This document shows positions 36,198-48,000 of a stretch of DNA of 64,000 nt, piece by piece; the stretch's first letter is position 1; every line of letters starts with the position of its first letter. The translations under genes were made by a program, and so were the position numbers. The DNA is from Rhytidiadelphus loreus (Eukaryota > Streptophyta > Bryopsida > Hypnales > Hylocomiaceae). Below the pieces are notes generated by a model. That model ran no database searches. It was not told where the DNA came from and was given only the letters and a program-made list of their open reading frames with translations. Location: NCBI GenBank assembly GCA_947034895.1, contig OX344763.1, positions 47,553,025 through 47,617,024 of the forward strand, read 5' to 3'.

Positions 36198-38275
36198 AAT
36201 GCTTTTGGATTATTTCTGGAATTTTTAAGAATTTTTCAAAAATTATGAATTTAGAGTTCAAATTGTATTTTATTTTCAATTAGATTTTGAATTCCATTGA
36301 AGATCTCATTAAATTCATAATGTAATTCAACTTTGATTCAAATAATTTGATTGTATCAAAGTTTTCAACAGATGAAAGACCTATAATTGCTTTTAAATAT
36401 AAGTCTTGAAAGCAATGCTGAAATCTTTATTTATGTTTATTTTTTCAACAGATTTAATTAGATGATCTAGCTAGTACTTATTTTGACCTATTATTCCTTC
36501 TTGAAATTGTAAAATAAAAAACTTCACCAATTGCAACATCATGATGCTTGGATTTAAAAAAAATAGTATTTCATTCATTCCAAATGATTAAGGTATATAT
36601 CTATTCAAAAAATTAAGGTATATATTCTATTAAAAAAATTAAGGTATAATGGTATATATCTATTCTACAATTTACAATTTTCCATCATATGCTAAAAAAA
36701 TATGTTAGAGAATCTATACTAAAAGTTGCAACAATAAATATTTTATATTCATGCTTGGAGAAAATAATAAGTGGATAGAAATTGAGATCGATTTACAACA
36801 TTCAATGAAAAGAATTCTAGTTATGAAACTAAAGATTTCCAAACCTAATGGTTGCAATGTACTAATGTACATGTTGTAATCAACAATTTGCATCCTATTT
36901 TTAAATTTTTTTTGAAAATATTTAAAATTGTATTCAATAATAAAATTTGAAATTTATTTAAGTGTAGAAATTCCTTTTTAAATTGGAAATTGAAATTCTT
37001 CATGAGTTTTTACCTCCCTAATCTTTATAGAACGATTTGAAACTTCTCACAAAATTAATATTTTAGAAAACCAATTTCAAATTCCTATTTATTTGAAAAA
37101 TACATTCAAATCTACTTGGTTTACATGCATACATACCTAGAAAACCTATACATCATACAATAACTTTCTCATGATGTAATCAAAAGTTATAAAACTTGTA
37201 AGTCCTTCAAACTATCCCTTCACCACATGTTCTGTAAAAATTTTAAAGGAAAAAAAAGGGAATTCAATTTCTAAATACATGACCAAAAACACAAGCTATA
37301 TTGTCAAAAAAAGTCTACTTTGTTCTTTAGGGGTCTAAATTTTAATTTTAATTTCTCTAATCTCTAAAGGACCATTGTCCCCTCGAGGGACAAAATAGAT
37401 ATTGGGTAGGTTTGTATGATTTAAATTTTTAGTAAATTTTTTTGAAACTTTCTCATAAGATAGGAAAATTTATTAGCTTCATGGGAATATAAATTTTATT
37501 TCAATTGGTGCCCAAGAGCAAAAGTTATGGCATCTTAAACATAATTTTCACGTCACCGCCTCACCGGGTAGAAAAAGAAATCTACAAAAACTTCAAATTA
37601 ATTTTTAAATTTTTTTCTTCTTGAAGATCATATTTTTGTGTACATGTGAAGCTTTGATTCATTCCATTTGGATTAATAATGTGAAAGTTACAAACAATCT
37701 TGTGTTTCGGGCAATTTGAGCATCTTCTTGAAAAAATAACTTATAGGATTCAATTTTGAATGCAATTTTCACAATTTTTCAAAAGAAATTGTTTAACAAG
37801 GTTAAATTTTCTATTCAGAAAATCTCACCATTGACATTATTGTGTTTCAATCCCATTTTAGAGCTATTAATGATTTAATTTTTCTTTCAATCTTAGACCT
37901 ACTTCTACTTAATAATTTAAAAAAAAATTAAAATCAAGCGTTTTTATTTTTATTCTATTTTTAATTCTATTTTTTCAACACAATTCTTCAACATAATTTT
38001 TTTTAAATATTTAAATTCTAGATGAAGAATATTCAAATTCTTATTTTAGAGCTATTGAAATTGTATGTTCTACATTACAAAAAACTTGAATATAAACTGT
38101 GTCTAAATCACCTCCTAGTAAAATGTTTGCCAAATATTAATAATATCTTAAATTGAATTGAAGTTCTTGTCACTAAAATTTCATGTGGAAATGTTTAAAC
38201 CACCAAGTTTGACATTCTATGTGTAATAGGAATATTTTCTATGAACTTAGTAATTCACAATTTAGCAGACTTTAG

Positions 38276-38598
38276 AGGCTGTTTTCTCATAGTATAGTAA
38301 CTTTTTTCAAAAAACTTGAAACTAATAAGAGTTGTAAAATCAAGTTAAATTTCATCTCCAACAATCATTTTGAGATTTCAAGTCTCCAATTGAAAGTTAT
38401 GGGCAAAATTCAGAGACGGTTTGGAATGAAAGTTTTTTTTGACATTTGTAAACACTGTCTCTGAATTTTGCCCATAACTTTCAATTGGAGACTTGAAATC
38501 ACAAAATGATTGTTGGAGATGAAACTTAACTTGATTTTACAACTTTTGTTAGTTTTAAGTTTTTAAAAAAAAGTTACTATACTATGAGAAAACAGCCC
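38276..38598. repeat. Long hairpin 1 (arms about 145 bp)
   Basis: The left arm (GGCTGTTTTCTCATAGTATA...) is the near-perfect inverse of the right arm (...TATACTATGAGAAAACAGCC). The loop centres near 38437. A transcript through it would fold into a long duplex. Confidence 0.85.
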
Positions 38599-38907
38599 CC
38601 AAAATTGACTGATTTGAAACAACAAGTGACAAAGATTGAAAATCGGAAATAAATAACTATTTGTTCATGTTTAAAACATATACAAGTGTATATGGTGCAA
38701 TGGATAGACTTAATATCATATATTTATGAATGTTCAACATTTTCATTTTCATTTATTGTATTCATTTTTGTTCTTTTCAATTTATAAATTTTCCAAATAA
38801 ATTTTCATCATTTGAACAATGTTTATATCATCATGATTGCACTTCTATGTATTATGGAACTTTTTAATTTAACTTAAACATTCATAATGTAGTATTTTTG
38901 AAATCAG

Positions 38908-39254
38908 CAGACTTTGGAGGCCGTTTTTATATAATAAATCAAGTTTTTTTAACAAACTTCGGATTAAGAAAAGTTGGAAATTCAAGTTAACTTTCATCTC
39001 CAAAAATCCTTTTGAGATTTGAAGCCTCCAATCAAAAGTTATAAGCCAAAATCAGAGTGTATGTTTGAAAAGTCATTTTCTGTTACATTTTTTAACGTAC
39101 AGTCTGATTTTGGCTCATAACTTTTTATTGAAAGATTCAAATCTCAAACAAATTTTTGGAGATGAAATTTAACTTGATTATTCAACTTTTCTTGGTTCAA
39201 AGTTTTTTCAAAAAATTTGATTTACTATATGAAAATGGGATCCAAAGTTTTCTG
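38908..39254. repeat. Long hairpin 2 (related to hairpin 1)
   Basis: Arms start at CAGACTTTGGAGGCC and end at GGATCCAAAGTTTTCTG. Sequence is similar to hairpin 1 (CATCTCCAA, GAGATTTGAAGCCTCC words) but more diverged. A half copy is present at 40309-40410 in element B. Confidence 0.75.
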
Positions 39255-39318
39255 ACTTTAAAAATTAGAGAAAAAAATTAAATAAATCCAAAAAAAAGCC
39301 CTTTGTGGTCACTTCACA

Positions 39319-39392
39319 TGGTGTGTGGTGCAATGGCAAGAGCCTTGCACCTCAAGCAAGAGGTGCAAGGTTCGAACCCTTGAGCCCCCACC
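39319..39392 (+). pseudogene. tRNA-like sequence (Glu CTC-like) in element A
   Basis: A box TGGTGCAATGG (39326-39336) and B box GGTTCGAACCC (39369-39379) are both good pol III promoter matches. The T arm (CAAGG-TTCGAAC-CCTTG) and anticodon stem (CTTGC/GCAAG) pair perfectly; the loop would read CTC. The acceptor stem pairs poorly and U33 is replaced by C, so it is a tRNA-derived sequence and not a normal gene. Confidence 0.6.
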
Positions 39393-39426
39393 TACCTACA
39401 CACGTGGCTTTGAGGACCGCCACATG

Positions 39427-39540
39427 GCGGTTGTCCATTGGTTGGACCCCTTGGGGTTGCCTAGGTGGCGGTTGCCATGTGGCAGCTATTCATTGGTTGG
39501 ACCCCTTGGGGTTGCTTAGGTGGCAGTTGCCATGTGGCGA
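39427..39540 (+). repeat. Tandem duplication of a 57-bp unit
   Basis: GGTTGGACCCCTTGGGGTTGC and GGTGGC(A/G)GTTGCCATGTGGC occur twice. The words CCATGTGGC/GCCACATGGC also give local inverted symmetry. Confidence 0.75.
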
Positions 39541-40152
39541 CTTTTGGTTGGCTAATTCTTTTTTTCAATTTCATTTTGTTGAAGTCCAAATTAACAAAAA
39601 AATTCAACACTTCTTTGTTGAAAATCAACACTTTTTAGTTAAAATTAACAACAAATTTAACATTTTTTTGTTAGAAGACAACCAAAGAGTGTCAATTTGG
39701 ACGTTCAAATCAACACTTTTTAGTTACAGAATGTCCAAATCAGCACGTCCAAATCAACAACTAAAATCAACACTTTTTTGTCTACAGTTGTTGATTTGGA
39801 CATGATTTTTTCTACTAGTGATACCACTAGTAGAAAATTCAATGTCCAACTTCACAAAAAAGTGTTGATTTGGACAAAATAGTTTTTGTTGATTTGGACG
39901 TGCTGATTTGGACAAAAATCAACAAGTTTTTGTTGATTTGGACAAAATTCCAACTAAAACTTGTTGATTTGGACAAAAATTCCAACTAAAACTTGTTGAT
40001 TTGGACATAATTTTCAACAAAAATTTGTTGATTTTTTTTTTAATTTATTAATTTTAAGAAAAAAAAATATTTTTTTAAAATTGCCACACGGGCAATGGCA
40101 CTATCACAGGGGCACCGCTACGCGGACAACGCCTAGGTGGCACCCCATGCAA

Positions 40153-40227
40153 GCGGGGTGCAATGGGGTTTGAACCTTGCACCCCTTGGCTAGGGGTGCA
40201 AGGTCTTATCCATTGCACCATGTGTAA
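40153..40227 (-). pseudogene. tRNA-like sequence in element B
   Basis: On the minus strand, A box TGGTGCAATGG (40220-40210) and B box GGTTCAAACCC are present, with a CTTGCACCCC/GGGGTGCAAG stem in the middle. It is the counterpart of the tRNA-like sequence in element A, in opposite orientation. Confidence 0.5.
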
Positions 40228-42261
40228 GACTACATGTACATAGAGGGAAAAAAATAGTTATTTATTTCGGTTTTCAATTTTTGGTCATTTTTTGTTCAAT
40301 TCAACAGACTTTGGAGGCTATTTTTGCATAGTATAGTATTTGTTTTCAAAAAACTTCAAACTAGTAAAAGTTGGAGAATCAAGTTAAATTTCATCTCCAA
40401 CAATCAGTTTGTAATGTAGAACATACAATTTGAATAGCTTTAAATTAGAATTTGGAAATTGCTCATCTAGAATTTAAATATTTAAAAAAATTTGTGTTCA
40501 AGAATTGTGTTGAAAGTTTAGAATTAAATTTTATTTTTTTTAAAACACGCTTGATTTTCATTTTTTTTTTAATTATTAAGTAGAAGCAAGTTCAAGATTG
40601 AAAGAAAAACTAAAGCGCTAATAGCTCTAAAATGGAATTGAACTACAATAATGTCAACGGTGAGATTGTTCTAAATAGGAAATTTAAAGTTGGTAAACAT
40701 TTTTTTTTGAAAAATTGTGAGAATTGCATTTAAAATTGCATCTAATAAGTTATTTTTTTAAGAAGATGCTCAAATTGCCCAAAAAACAAGATTGTTTGTA
40801 ACTTTCACAGTACTAATCAAATGGAATGAATAAAAGCTTCACATGTAGACAAAAATATGATTTTCAAGAAGGAACAAATTAAAAAATTAATTAAATTTTT
40901 TTGTAGATTTCTTTTTTTGCCCAATGCCGTGAAATTTATGGTTAAGATGCCATAACTTTTGCTCCCGAGCACCAATTGAAATCAAATTTATATTACCACG
41001 AAGCTAATAAGTTTTTCTATCTTACGAGGAAGTTTCAAAAAGTTTAACTAAAAATTTAGATCATACAAACTTGCCCAAAATCCATTTTGTCCATCAAGGG
41101 GACAATGGTCCTTTAGGGGTCAGAAAAATTTAAATTTAAATTTAAACCTCTAAAGAACAAAGTATAATTTTTTGACAATATTTCTAGTATTTTTGTTCAT
41201 GTATTTAGAAATTGAATTCCCTTTTCTTTCCTTTAAAATTTTTACACAACATGTGGTGAAGGGATAGTTTGAAGGACTCACAATTTTTATAACTTTTGAT
41301 TACATCATGAGAAAATTATTGTATGATGTATAGATTTTCTAAATATGCATGCATGTTAGCCAAGTAGATTTGAATGTATTTTTCAAATAAATAGGAATTT
41401 CAAATTGGTTTTCTAAAATATTAATCATGTGAGAATTTTTGGATTGTTCTATATAGATTAGGGAGGTGAAACTCATGAAGAATTTCAATTTCCAATTTAA
41501 AGTAGAATTTCTACTCTACAGTAAATTTTAAATTTCTTTATTGAATGCAATTTCAAATATATATTTTTTAATTTCAAAAATAGGATGCAAATTGTTGACT
41601 ACAACATGTACATTAGTACATTACAACCATTAGGTTTGAAAATCTTTAGTTTCATTACTAGAATTCTTTTCATTTAATGTTGTAAATCAATCTCTATTTA
41701 TAACCACTTATTATTTTTTCCAAGCATGAATATAAAATATTTTTTGTTGTAATTTTTAATATAGATTCTCTAACATATTTTTTTAGCATGTGATGGAAAA
41801 TTGTAAATTGTAGAATAGATATATACCTTAATTTTTTGGATAAAATTTTGGAAAAATAAAATTTAATCATTTGGGATGAATGAAACACTATTTTTAAAAA
41901 TCCAAGCATCATGATGTTGCAATTGGTGAAGTTTTTTATTTTACAATTTCAAGAGGGAAAAATAGGTCAAAATAAGTACAAGTTAGATCATCTAGTTAAA
42001 TCTATTGAAAAAATAAACATAAATGAAGATTTCAGCCTTACATTGAAGACTAATATTTAGAAGCAATTATGGGCCTTTCATATGTTGAAAACCTTGATAC
42101 AATCAAAGTTGAATTACATTATGAATTTAATTAGAACTTCAATCAACTTCAAAATATAATTGAAAATAAAATACAATTTGAACTCTAAATTCATAATTTT
42201 TGAAAAATTCTTAAAGATTTCAAAAACATTCTAGAAACAATCCAAAAACAATCCAAAAACA

Positions 42262-42625
42262 ACCCTTAAAAAACCCAAATCCTCCCCCCCCCTCCAAACC
42301 TCCTCAAACCTCCCCAAATCATCCCCAAAACAACTCCAAAATCAACCTCAAAACAACCTCAAAACAACCCCCAAATCTACCCCCCAAACAACCCCCAAAT
42401 CAACCCCAAACAACCTCCCAAACAACCCCCAAACAACCCCCAAACAATCCCCAAGCAACCCCAAAACAACCCCCAAAACAACCCCCAAAACAACCCCCAA
42501 AACAACCCCCAAACAACCCCCAAAACAACCCCCAAACAACCCCCAAACAACCCTAAAACAACCCCAAAACGACCTAAAACAACCCCCAAACAACCCCCAA
42601 ACAACCCTAAAACAACCCTAAAACA
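42262..42625 (-). repeat. C-rich CAACCCCCAAA repeat (counterpart of the G-rich array)
   Basis: About 30 units of AACAACCCC/AACCCCCAA. On the minus strand this is the same G-rich repeat as 35935-36197, expanded further. Open frames here are artefacts. Confidence 0.9.
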
Positions 42626-42847
42626 TTGAACAAAAACATGTTGATTTGGTTGTTGTACTATTCACATGAACAAAAATTTGTTAAACTATTTTGTTAACTT
42701 TTGTTCAAATCAACAAAAATTTGTTAACCATTGTGTTAGCTTGGGCTCAAATCAACAAAAAAATGTTAAAACGGTCAATGCAGTACTCAAATCAATAAGT
42801 TTTTGATGATTTTCTATTGATTTGGACATAATTTTCTACTAGTGTAC

Positions 42848-44461
42848 AGTCAAATAACTTCAAATTTGGTTGACATCATCTTCAACACGCACACTACAAG
42901 ATTGTACGGTTGAGATTTTCATACCTCAATGACATTTAGACTTATAACACTTTTAAAGCAAGGAAGCTTTTAGACATGTTTGGGCTTTGGCAATGAGGGG
43001 TTAATGGGACACCGTGGAAATTGAACTTAAATTTATTGTTTGCTTCTCTATAAAGGTCTAGTTGCATTGTAGTCATTTTTAAGTCACAAACTGTAAATGC
43101 ACTCCAACCAAATGGACGGCTTGGATAGATGGATCAGAGAGAAAATTCAGATGGACAATTCAGATGGTCAAATCAAATTGCTTCTTTTTTGAGTGATTTA
43201 GATGGATGGGTGAAAATTGCATTTTGAGGACAAATTAATGGACGGATCAAATTGTATTTGGACAATAAATAGACTGCTCAAATTGTACCTCTACAACTAG
43301 TGGATGGCTCGGATTTTAGGTCAGTCGCCTTTCTACTTCTATGGTGGTTGACATGTGGTATGTTGTAATTGCATCTCATTTTTTAGTCATTGATTAGTAA
43401 TTGATTAGGATAGTTATAGAGTAGTCATTGATTGGTCATTGATTAGGCATTGTTCAGTCATTATTTAGTTTAATAATACATTGTGACATGGCATCTGTAG
43501 ATTGCAGCTGCAGTTGCTAAAGATGAACGATGGAGATTTCATCTCTCTCATTTACAGTTAGGGTTAGGTTAGCTACCACCTACTTAAGTGCATTTTCTTC
43601 TTCTTCTTCCTCCTTGTTGATGAACACCTTCTCATTTTCTCTTCTTGTTTTTACACCAATTTTCCTAAGTAAGTCTTTAGTTTACAATCTTCTTTTTGTT
43701 GTATTGTTTTGTTGTTGTTTTGATGCTTTGTTGTTGTATTGTTGTGTTGTTTTGTAGTGTTGTTGTTTTCTTGTATTGTTTTGTTGTTGTTTTGTGTTAT
43801 TGTTTTGTATTGTTGTTGTTCTTGTGTAAGTTGAGTTGTTGTTTTGCAGTTTTGTTACTTTGTTGTTTTGTTGTTTTGTTATTTTGTTGTTTTGCTATTT
43901 TAAGGCCTTATTCGTTAAAATGAGACAAGTTACAGTCTCATTTTAATTCATTCCTATATTTAGGTTCAAGAAATATTTCATTAAATTGAGACTCTTCATT
44001 AAATTGAGACTTAGAAATGTCAAAATATGTATTTGATTATTTTTCAACCATTAAAAAATAATGGTTAAAATTCGAAATCACATTTGGATTCACAAACTTA
44101 TTTGTAAAAAGGGGAAAAAAATACTCAAAGACATTATAAAGTGAGACATTTCTTTAAATTGAGACTTTAAAATGTCAAAGAACTAATCTACATATTGGAG
44201 GTATGTCCAACTTTGATATGAAACACATGAAAAATAAACAAAATATATCAAAAAATTAGTTAAATATAAAGCTTAAAGATGCAATAGTATGAAATAAGTT
44301 TACTATTAATAGAAATAGGATTTCCTTACTTACATAGCCACACTATCATAATAAAACAAATATATATATAATCATTGATCAGTTGCAATGATCATTCTAA
44401 TTGTAATTGAACTACCAAAACAATAGTCTACTAGTAATTAGAACTATGAACTATGAACTAA
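42848..44461. other. Non-coding DNA with simple repeats
   Basis: GATGGA/GGACGGA words repeat at 43100-43330, AGTCATT/GATTAGG words at 43380-43465, and a TTGTTGTTTTG repeat fills 43690-43905. The small open frames over the TTG repeat (Cys/Val/Leu-rich) are artefacts. No gene recognised. Confidence 0.5.
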
Positions 44462-44956
44462 TCAATCTTCTTCCATAGAGTCATCATTAGTTGCAGTTGT
44501 CGTAAAGGCCGCCACTGATGCCTTTATGATATCAATTTGCAAATTTGGAATTGTCACTTTCGGATGTTTAGTTGATTCACGAAAATGTGGCTTCCAAGTT
44601 GTCATGATACAATTTGTATTTGTCCAATCTGAAGGTATTACGCGATCCTCACGACACACATTCCCTTCTTTGGTGTCCCATCCGGCATAATTCACCATAT
44701 TAATGTGCCGATCCGAAGTAGGTGTCCAATATTGGATTTTGATCTTATGCATATGCCGCGGATCTGGGCTGAGAGCCGTAATGGCCCTGGCAAGCCAAAA
44801 TGGCTTTGGGTCATGATCTGCGGGAAGCACCACAACAAAAGAACCTGCATGCGTATCACGATTAACACGAAAGGAAGGACGTGGACGATCACGTCTACAT
44901 CCAACAAAGGGTGCATCCTCTTCATCTTCTTCACGCAATGTGCCATCTCTTTGCAT
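44462..44956 (-). CDS. C-terminal fragment of an unrecognised element protein
   Basis: The frame is 164 codons long from the first ATG at 44956. The fragment has an acidic start, then SFVVVLPADHDPKPFWLARA and a WTPTS...NYAGWDTKEGN stretch that looks like a compact beta-rich domain, and an acidic tail (NDDSMEED). The frame abuts the CACTA element at 44958, so its N-terminal part is cut off or continues as an exon beyond 48924. No family recognised. It may pair with the exon at 48935-49277. Confidence 0.5.
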   Translation of the reverse strand: MQRDGTLREEDEEDAPFVGCRRDRPRPSFRVNRDTHAGSFVVVLPADHDPKPFWLARAITALSPDPRHMHKIKIQYWTPTSDRHINMVNYAGWDTKEGNVCREDRVIPSDWTNTNCIMTTWKPHFRESTKHPKVTIPNLQIDIIKASVAAFTTTATNDDSMEED

Positions 44957-45339
44957 TCACTATAAGAAACCCGTGTTTTTTTTGACATTGGGGTCGCAAC
45001 GTAGAGTGTCCGAGGCTGGACACACTATGTCCAGGGAGACATCTTCGTGTCTAGAAGATGGTTTGCCATTTCCAACAGATCTGAGTGGCTGTTGCAGCAA
45101 ACAAGCCAAAATTTAGGTGATAATAGCTTTTTGTTTCTACTAACGTACCCCTTTCTTCTGACATTCTTGCGGACATGAGCATGTCCGCAATAGTGTCCGA
45201 AAAAATCAGAATTGCCACGTCAACATTGTTGACTTTTTCTCATCGGCTATAATTTTAAGTTTTTGTTTTTGTTTAATTAAAATGTTTGCTTGCCATGAAA
45301 AAAGGGAGGGCCGGGCAGTTCCCGATCTTGAAAAATGCT

Positions 45340-45435
45340 AGACATGTTGACGTGGCAGATGACGTGGCGAGATCGAGGGAAATTTGCTGACGTGGCAATT
45401 TTTTTGACTGACGTGGCCCGGCCACGTCAGCACAG
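45340..45435. repeat. TGACGTGGC repeat cluster
   Basis: TGACGTGGC occurs five times within about 95 bp, twice in inverse as GCCACGTCA, including an inverted pair around CCCGG at about 45412-45430. It sits in the left subterminal part of element C. Confidence 0.7.
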
Positions 45436-46358
45436 ATTTTGAAGGATTGAGCTTAATGTCTTCCCTATTCTTCCTGACAATATTTGTTGAGACATCGTGA
45501 CGCTTGTTTAGATGTCTCACATGACATCTCAATGTCAATGTGGACGTCACCTGAGATGTCTTCACATTCTTGGAGACTTTTGTACAAGCACTACAATGTT
45601 GACCTTCTTGTTTTCAACAACCTCAAACTACTTGTTGAGGCGTCATGACGTCTTTTTAGATGTCTCAGATGACATATGCGTGTTTGTATGGACGTCGCTT
45701 GAGATGTCTGACTTAGCTAGGGACTTCTTGGCAAGCACTACAATGCTCATGTTGATGTTGACAGTAACATGTGAATGTCTTTAGATACTTTGGTTTCATT
45801 CTGACATCGTTGTCTTCTAGCACAACGATGTTCTGGAGGCGTTCATGTGTTCTACTAGTCTACTGAAGAGTGAGCAGCCTGAACAACAAAGTGACTGAAT
45901 AGGGGAGTACTTCCTAACAATGACATTATCCTTTTACATTATCTTATTAAGGCTACTTTGGAATGCTTAACTGTCTTCTTCGTTTCATTTCTATTTAACA
46001 CACGTGAGCACTTCAAGCATTGTAGTATTGTACCTCTAGACTAAGTTCAAGCTAATTTAATGAACGACATGCACCATTCAATTCAAATAGACAAATAGAA
46101 ATTGTTCATTTCCAATATTCCACGTTAATGTATTAAGATGCATGTACTTCCTACAAAATCATTACGAGAAAACAAAAGAGTACATGTGGTGCGCGAGGAC
46201 TAAGAATGCAACAAATATTTTATTGGTTCTTTCATAATCTTTCATGTACTCTGTGCAAAAGATCCCTCAGCTATGCTACCTTTTGGGTGTGCGCAGGTAC
46301 AAATATAGTCCTTTAATGTCTTCATGTACAGACAATGCAGTGGATCACAAACAAATAA

Positions 46359-46530
46359 CTACTTTACGAGATGCACCGGCAAATGTGTCATAATGTTTAA
46401 GAAAGTCGTGCCTGGGAAACTCCTTCTCATGTAGACATTTTGCATGACAATGTCCTTCTCTATCTCCTTTACTTCCTTGTCACAAAGTCTTTGGAATACT
46501 CTTCTGATTTTTTTGATAGCCAACTATACA
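46359..46530 (-). pseudogene. TNPD fragment, DUF4218-like
   Basis: The minus strand reads AIKKIRRVFQRLCDKEVK, then RRSFPGTTFLNIM and THLPVHLVK, then TAG. This matches the pattern of the DUF4218 region of plant CACTA transposases (IR..F..LC.K, ..FP..FF.IM.HL.VHL). The fragment is short and isolated, and belongs to element C. Confidence 0.6.
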
Positions 46531-47093
46531 TTGTCATCCAAAATGTTTCAAACCACCACCGGTAGAATCTACAACAAAACAGATGCAAGAGCATTAGTTA
46601 ACTATCCATCTTGATATTTACATAGACATTTCCAAATGCACCTAGACATTGACAAAGATATTTGTCACTGCGCAAATGGCATTGGCTGCCTTTGAAGGTC
46701 TTTCATAGGACACTCTTGTGTATGCCAAATCTTGGCATATGATTGCACTGCCGCCAAAGAAGACGGTACTATCAAATGCGGGCCAATGCAATGTCGTCAC
46801 TAATGTCCTTGACAGCATGTCCTGTTTCTACGAGCACTTTCACAACAAACTATATATAGTATACTTAGAAATCAGTAAAAATTTATGCTTTGAAGAAGGG
46901 CGTATGGTACACGCAATTGTAGGGAGACACTACATTCATTTTACAAAAAACAACAAAGGCCATGAAGACATACAAACATCGGAAGCACTACCTTTGCCAT
47001 GGACCTGTACATTCACTCAATTGTGGAATTTGCATGACCTAGTACTCTTGGAAATAAAATAAATAGTTCTAAGGCAATTGATTTTGGTGTATC

Positions 47094-47348
47094 TTATTTG
47101 TTGCATGAGTACGTGGTAGTCATGTGCTTACATGTTTTGTAGTTTGTCATCCCTATCGTGTTTGTGAATTGCACTGATATAGTTTGTGAGGGTGCGTAAT
47201 TGCGTATATTGCACACTATGGCTATGAACTCAGCTTGTTCCTGAGTGGTCAAGATGTAAGGTGCATGTGGCATGTGGAAATCATCATTGCATTGCCTTGG
47301 CGCCTGCAACCTGATTTCCTCACAACTTCCTAGATCCTCGGCATCCAC
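47094..47348 (-). pseudogene. TNPD fragment upstream of the DUF4218-like piece
   Basis: The frame contains MPHAPYILTTQEQAEFIAIV and MTNYKTCKHM, resembling the (P-Y-x-L-t-x-x-E)...(M-x-x-x-K-x-H-D) stretch just before DUF4218 in CACTA TNPD transposases. Orientation and order agree with the piece at 46359-46530. The 46718-47062 plus-strand frame between them is not recognisable and is not called. Confidence 0.45.
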
Positions 47349-47819
47349 GCAATTGCTTAGCTATCGTTCATTGAAAGCAACATCTTCAAAATATTTTCGC
47401 ATAAATTTTTTTCACAATGCATGACATCCAACATGTATTGTTCTAGGAGATCTTGCAAAAGGAAAGGTAAAACATGTCAAAAGTAGAAAAATCCACGTAC
47501 ATGCCTTACCTTATTAGATGTTGTATTAAACAAAAGAATGCCTACAAAGACATCGGCTACAGACGTCATATCTAACAATAACATCAGCACCGACGTCCAA
47601 ACAAACGTTAGCACCAACGTCAGCATTGTCTCTTTTCATCCTCTATCATGACTGCATTTTTAATATCCCATACCGTTTGTTATTCTTCCCACCACCTTTC
47701 TTGTATAAATATATTGGCTTCTTCCTTCCCTTTAATCATAATAAGGTGCGTTTAAAGCCTTTATTTTGATCTAACTATCAAATATTGTATATTATGTATG
47801 GTAAACTATTTCTGTATAT

Positions 47820-48000
47820 ATGATGTATGTATGTATTTAATATTATATATGATGTATGTATGTATTTTATATTATGCATGATGTATGTATGTATTTTATA
47901 TTATGTATCATGTATGTATGTATTTTATATTATATATCATGTATGTATATGTTTTATATTATGTATGTATGTATTTTATGTTATGTATGGTGTATATAGT
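47820..48000 (+). repeat. ATGTATGTATTTTATATT tandem repeat
   Basis: About six imperfect units of about 30-35 bp (ATGTATGTATGTATTTTATA plus TTATGTATC-like tail). The open frame over it is an artefact. Confidence 0.9.

Larger units (their letters stand above)
35709..39820 (+). mobile_element. Non-autonomous CACTA element A, 4.1 kb
   Basis: It starts CACTAGTAGAAAATTATG and ends in the inverse of CACTAGTAGAAAAAATCATG. Flanking trinucleotides are ATA (35706-35708) and ATA (39821-39823), a perfect 3-bp duplication as expected for CACTA elements. Subterminal TTGTTGATTTGG words repeat at both ends. The interior has no transposase frame. It contains G-rich repeats, two long hairpins and a tRNA-like sequence. 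Confidence 0.85.
39825..42844 (-). mobile_element. Non-autonomous CACTA element B, 3.0 kb, inverted relative to A
   Basis: It starts CACTAGTAGAAAATTCAATG and ends in the inverse of CACTAGTAGAAAATTATG. Flanking trinucleotides are TAC (39822-39824) and TAC (42845-42847). Its right 2.4 kb (40408-42844) is the inverse of the left 2.4 kb of element A (35709-38080), allowing for divergence. No transposase frame. The TSD nesting ATA-A-ATAC-B-TAC means B inserted first, then A. Confidence 0.85.

Noticed and set aside
35884..36283. Asn/Pro/Gln/Thr-rich (minus) and Gly/Leu/Phe-rich (plus) frames
   Set aside because: Artefacts of the TTGTTTTGGGG repeat; the same applies to 42348-42604.
39319..39392. 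Functional tRNA-Glu gene
   Set aside because: Poor acceptor stem pairing and a non-standard base before the anticodon; better called tRNA-like.
39305..39805. 166-codon plus-strand frame
   Set aside because: It runs through the tRNA-like sequence, a tandem duplication and CACTA subterminal repeats.
35171..43465. A third CACTA element enclosing A and B
   Set aside because: A left tip and similar AGTCATT words exist, but no right tip was found, so it is listed only as a possible end.
43530..43923. Cys/Val/Leu-rich frames
   Set aside because: TTGTTG simple repeat; no coding signal.
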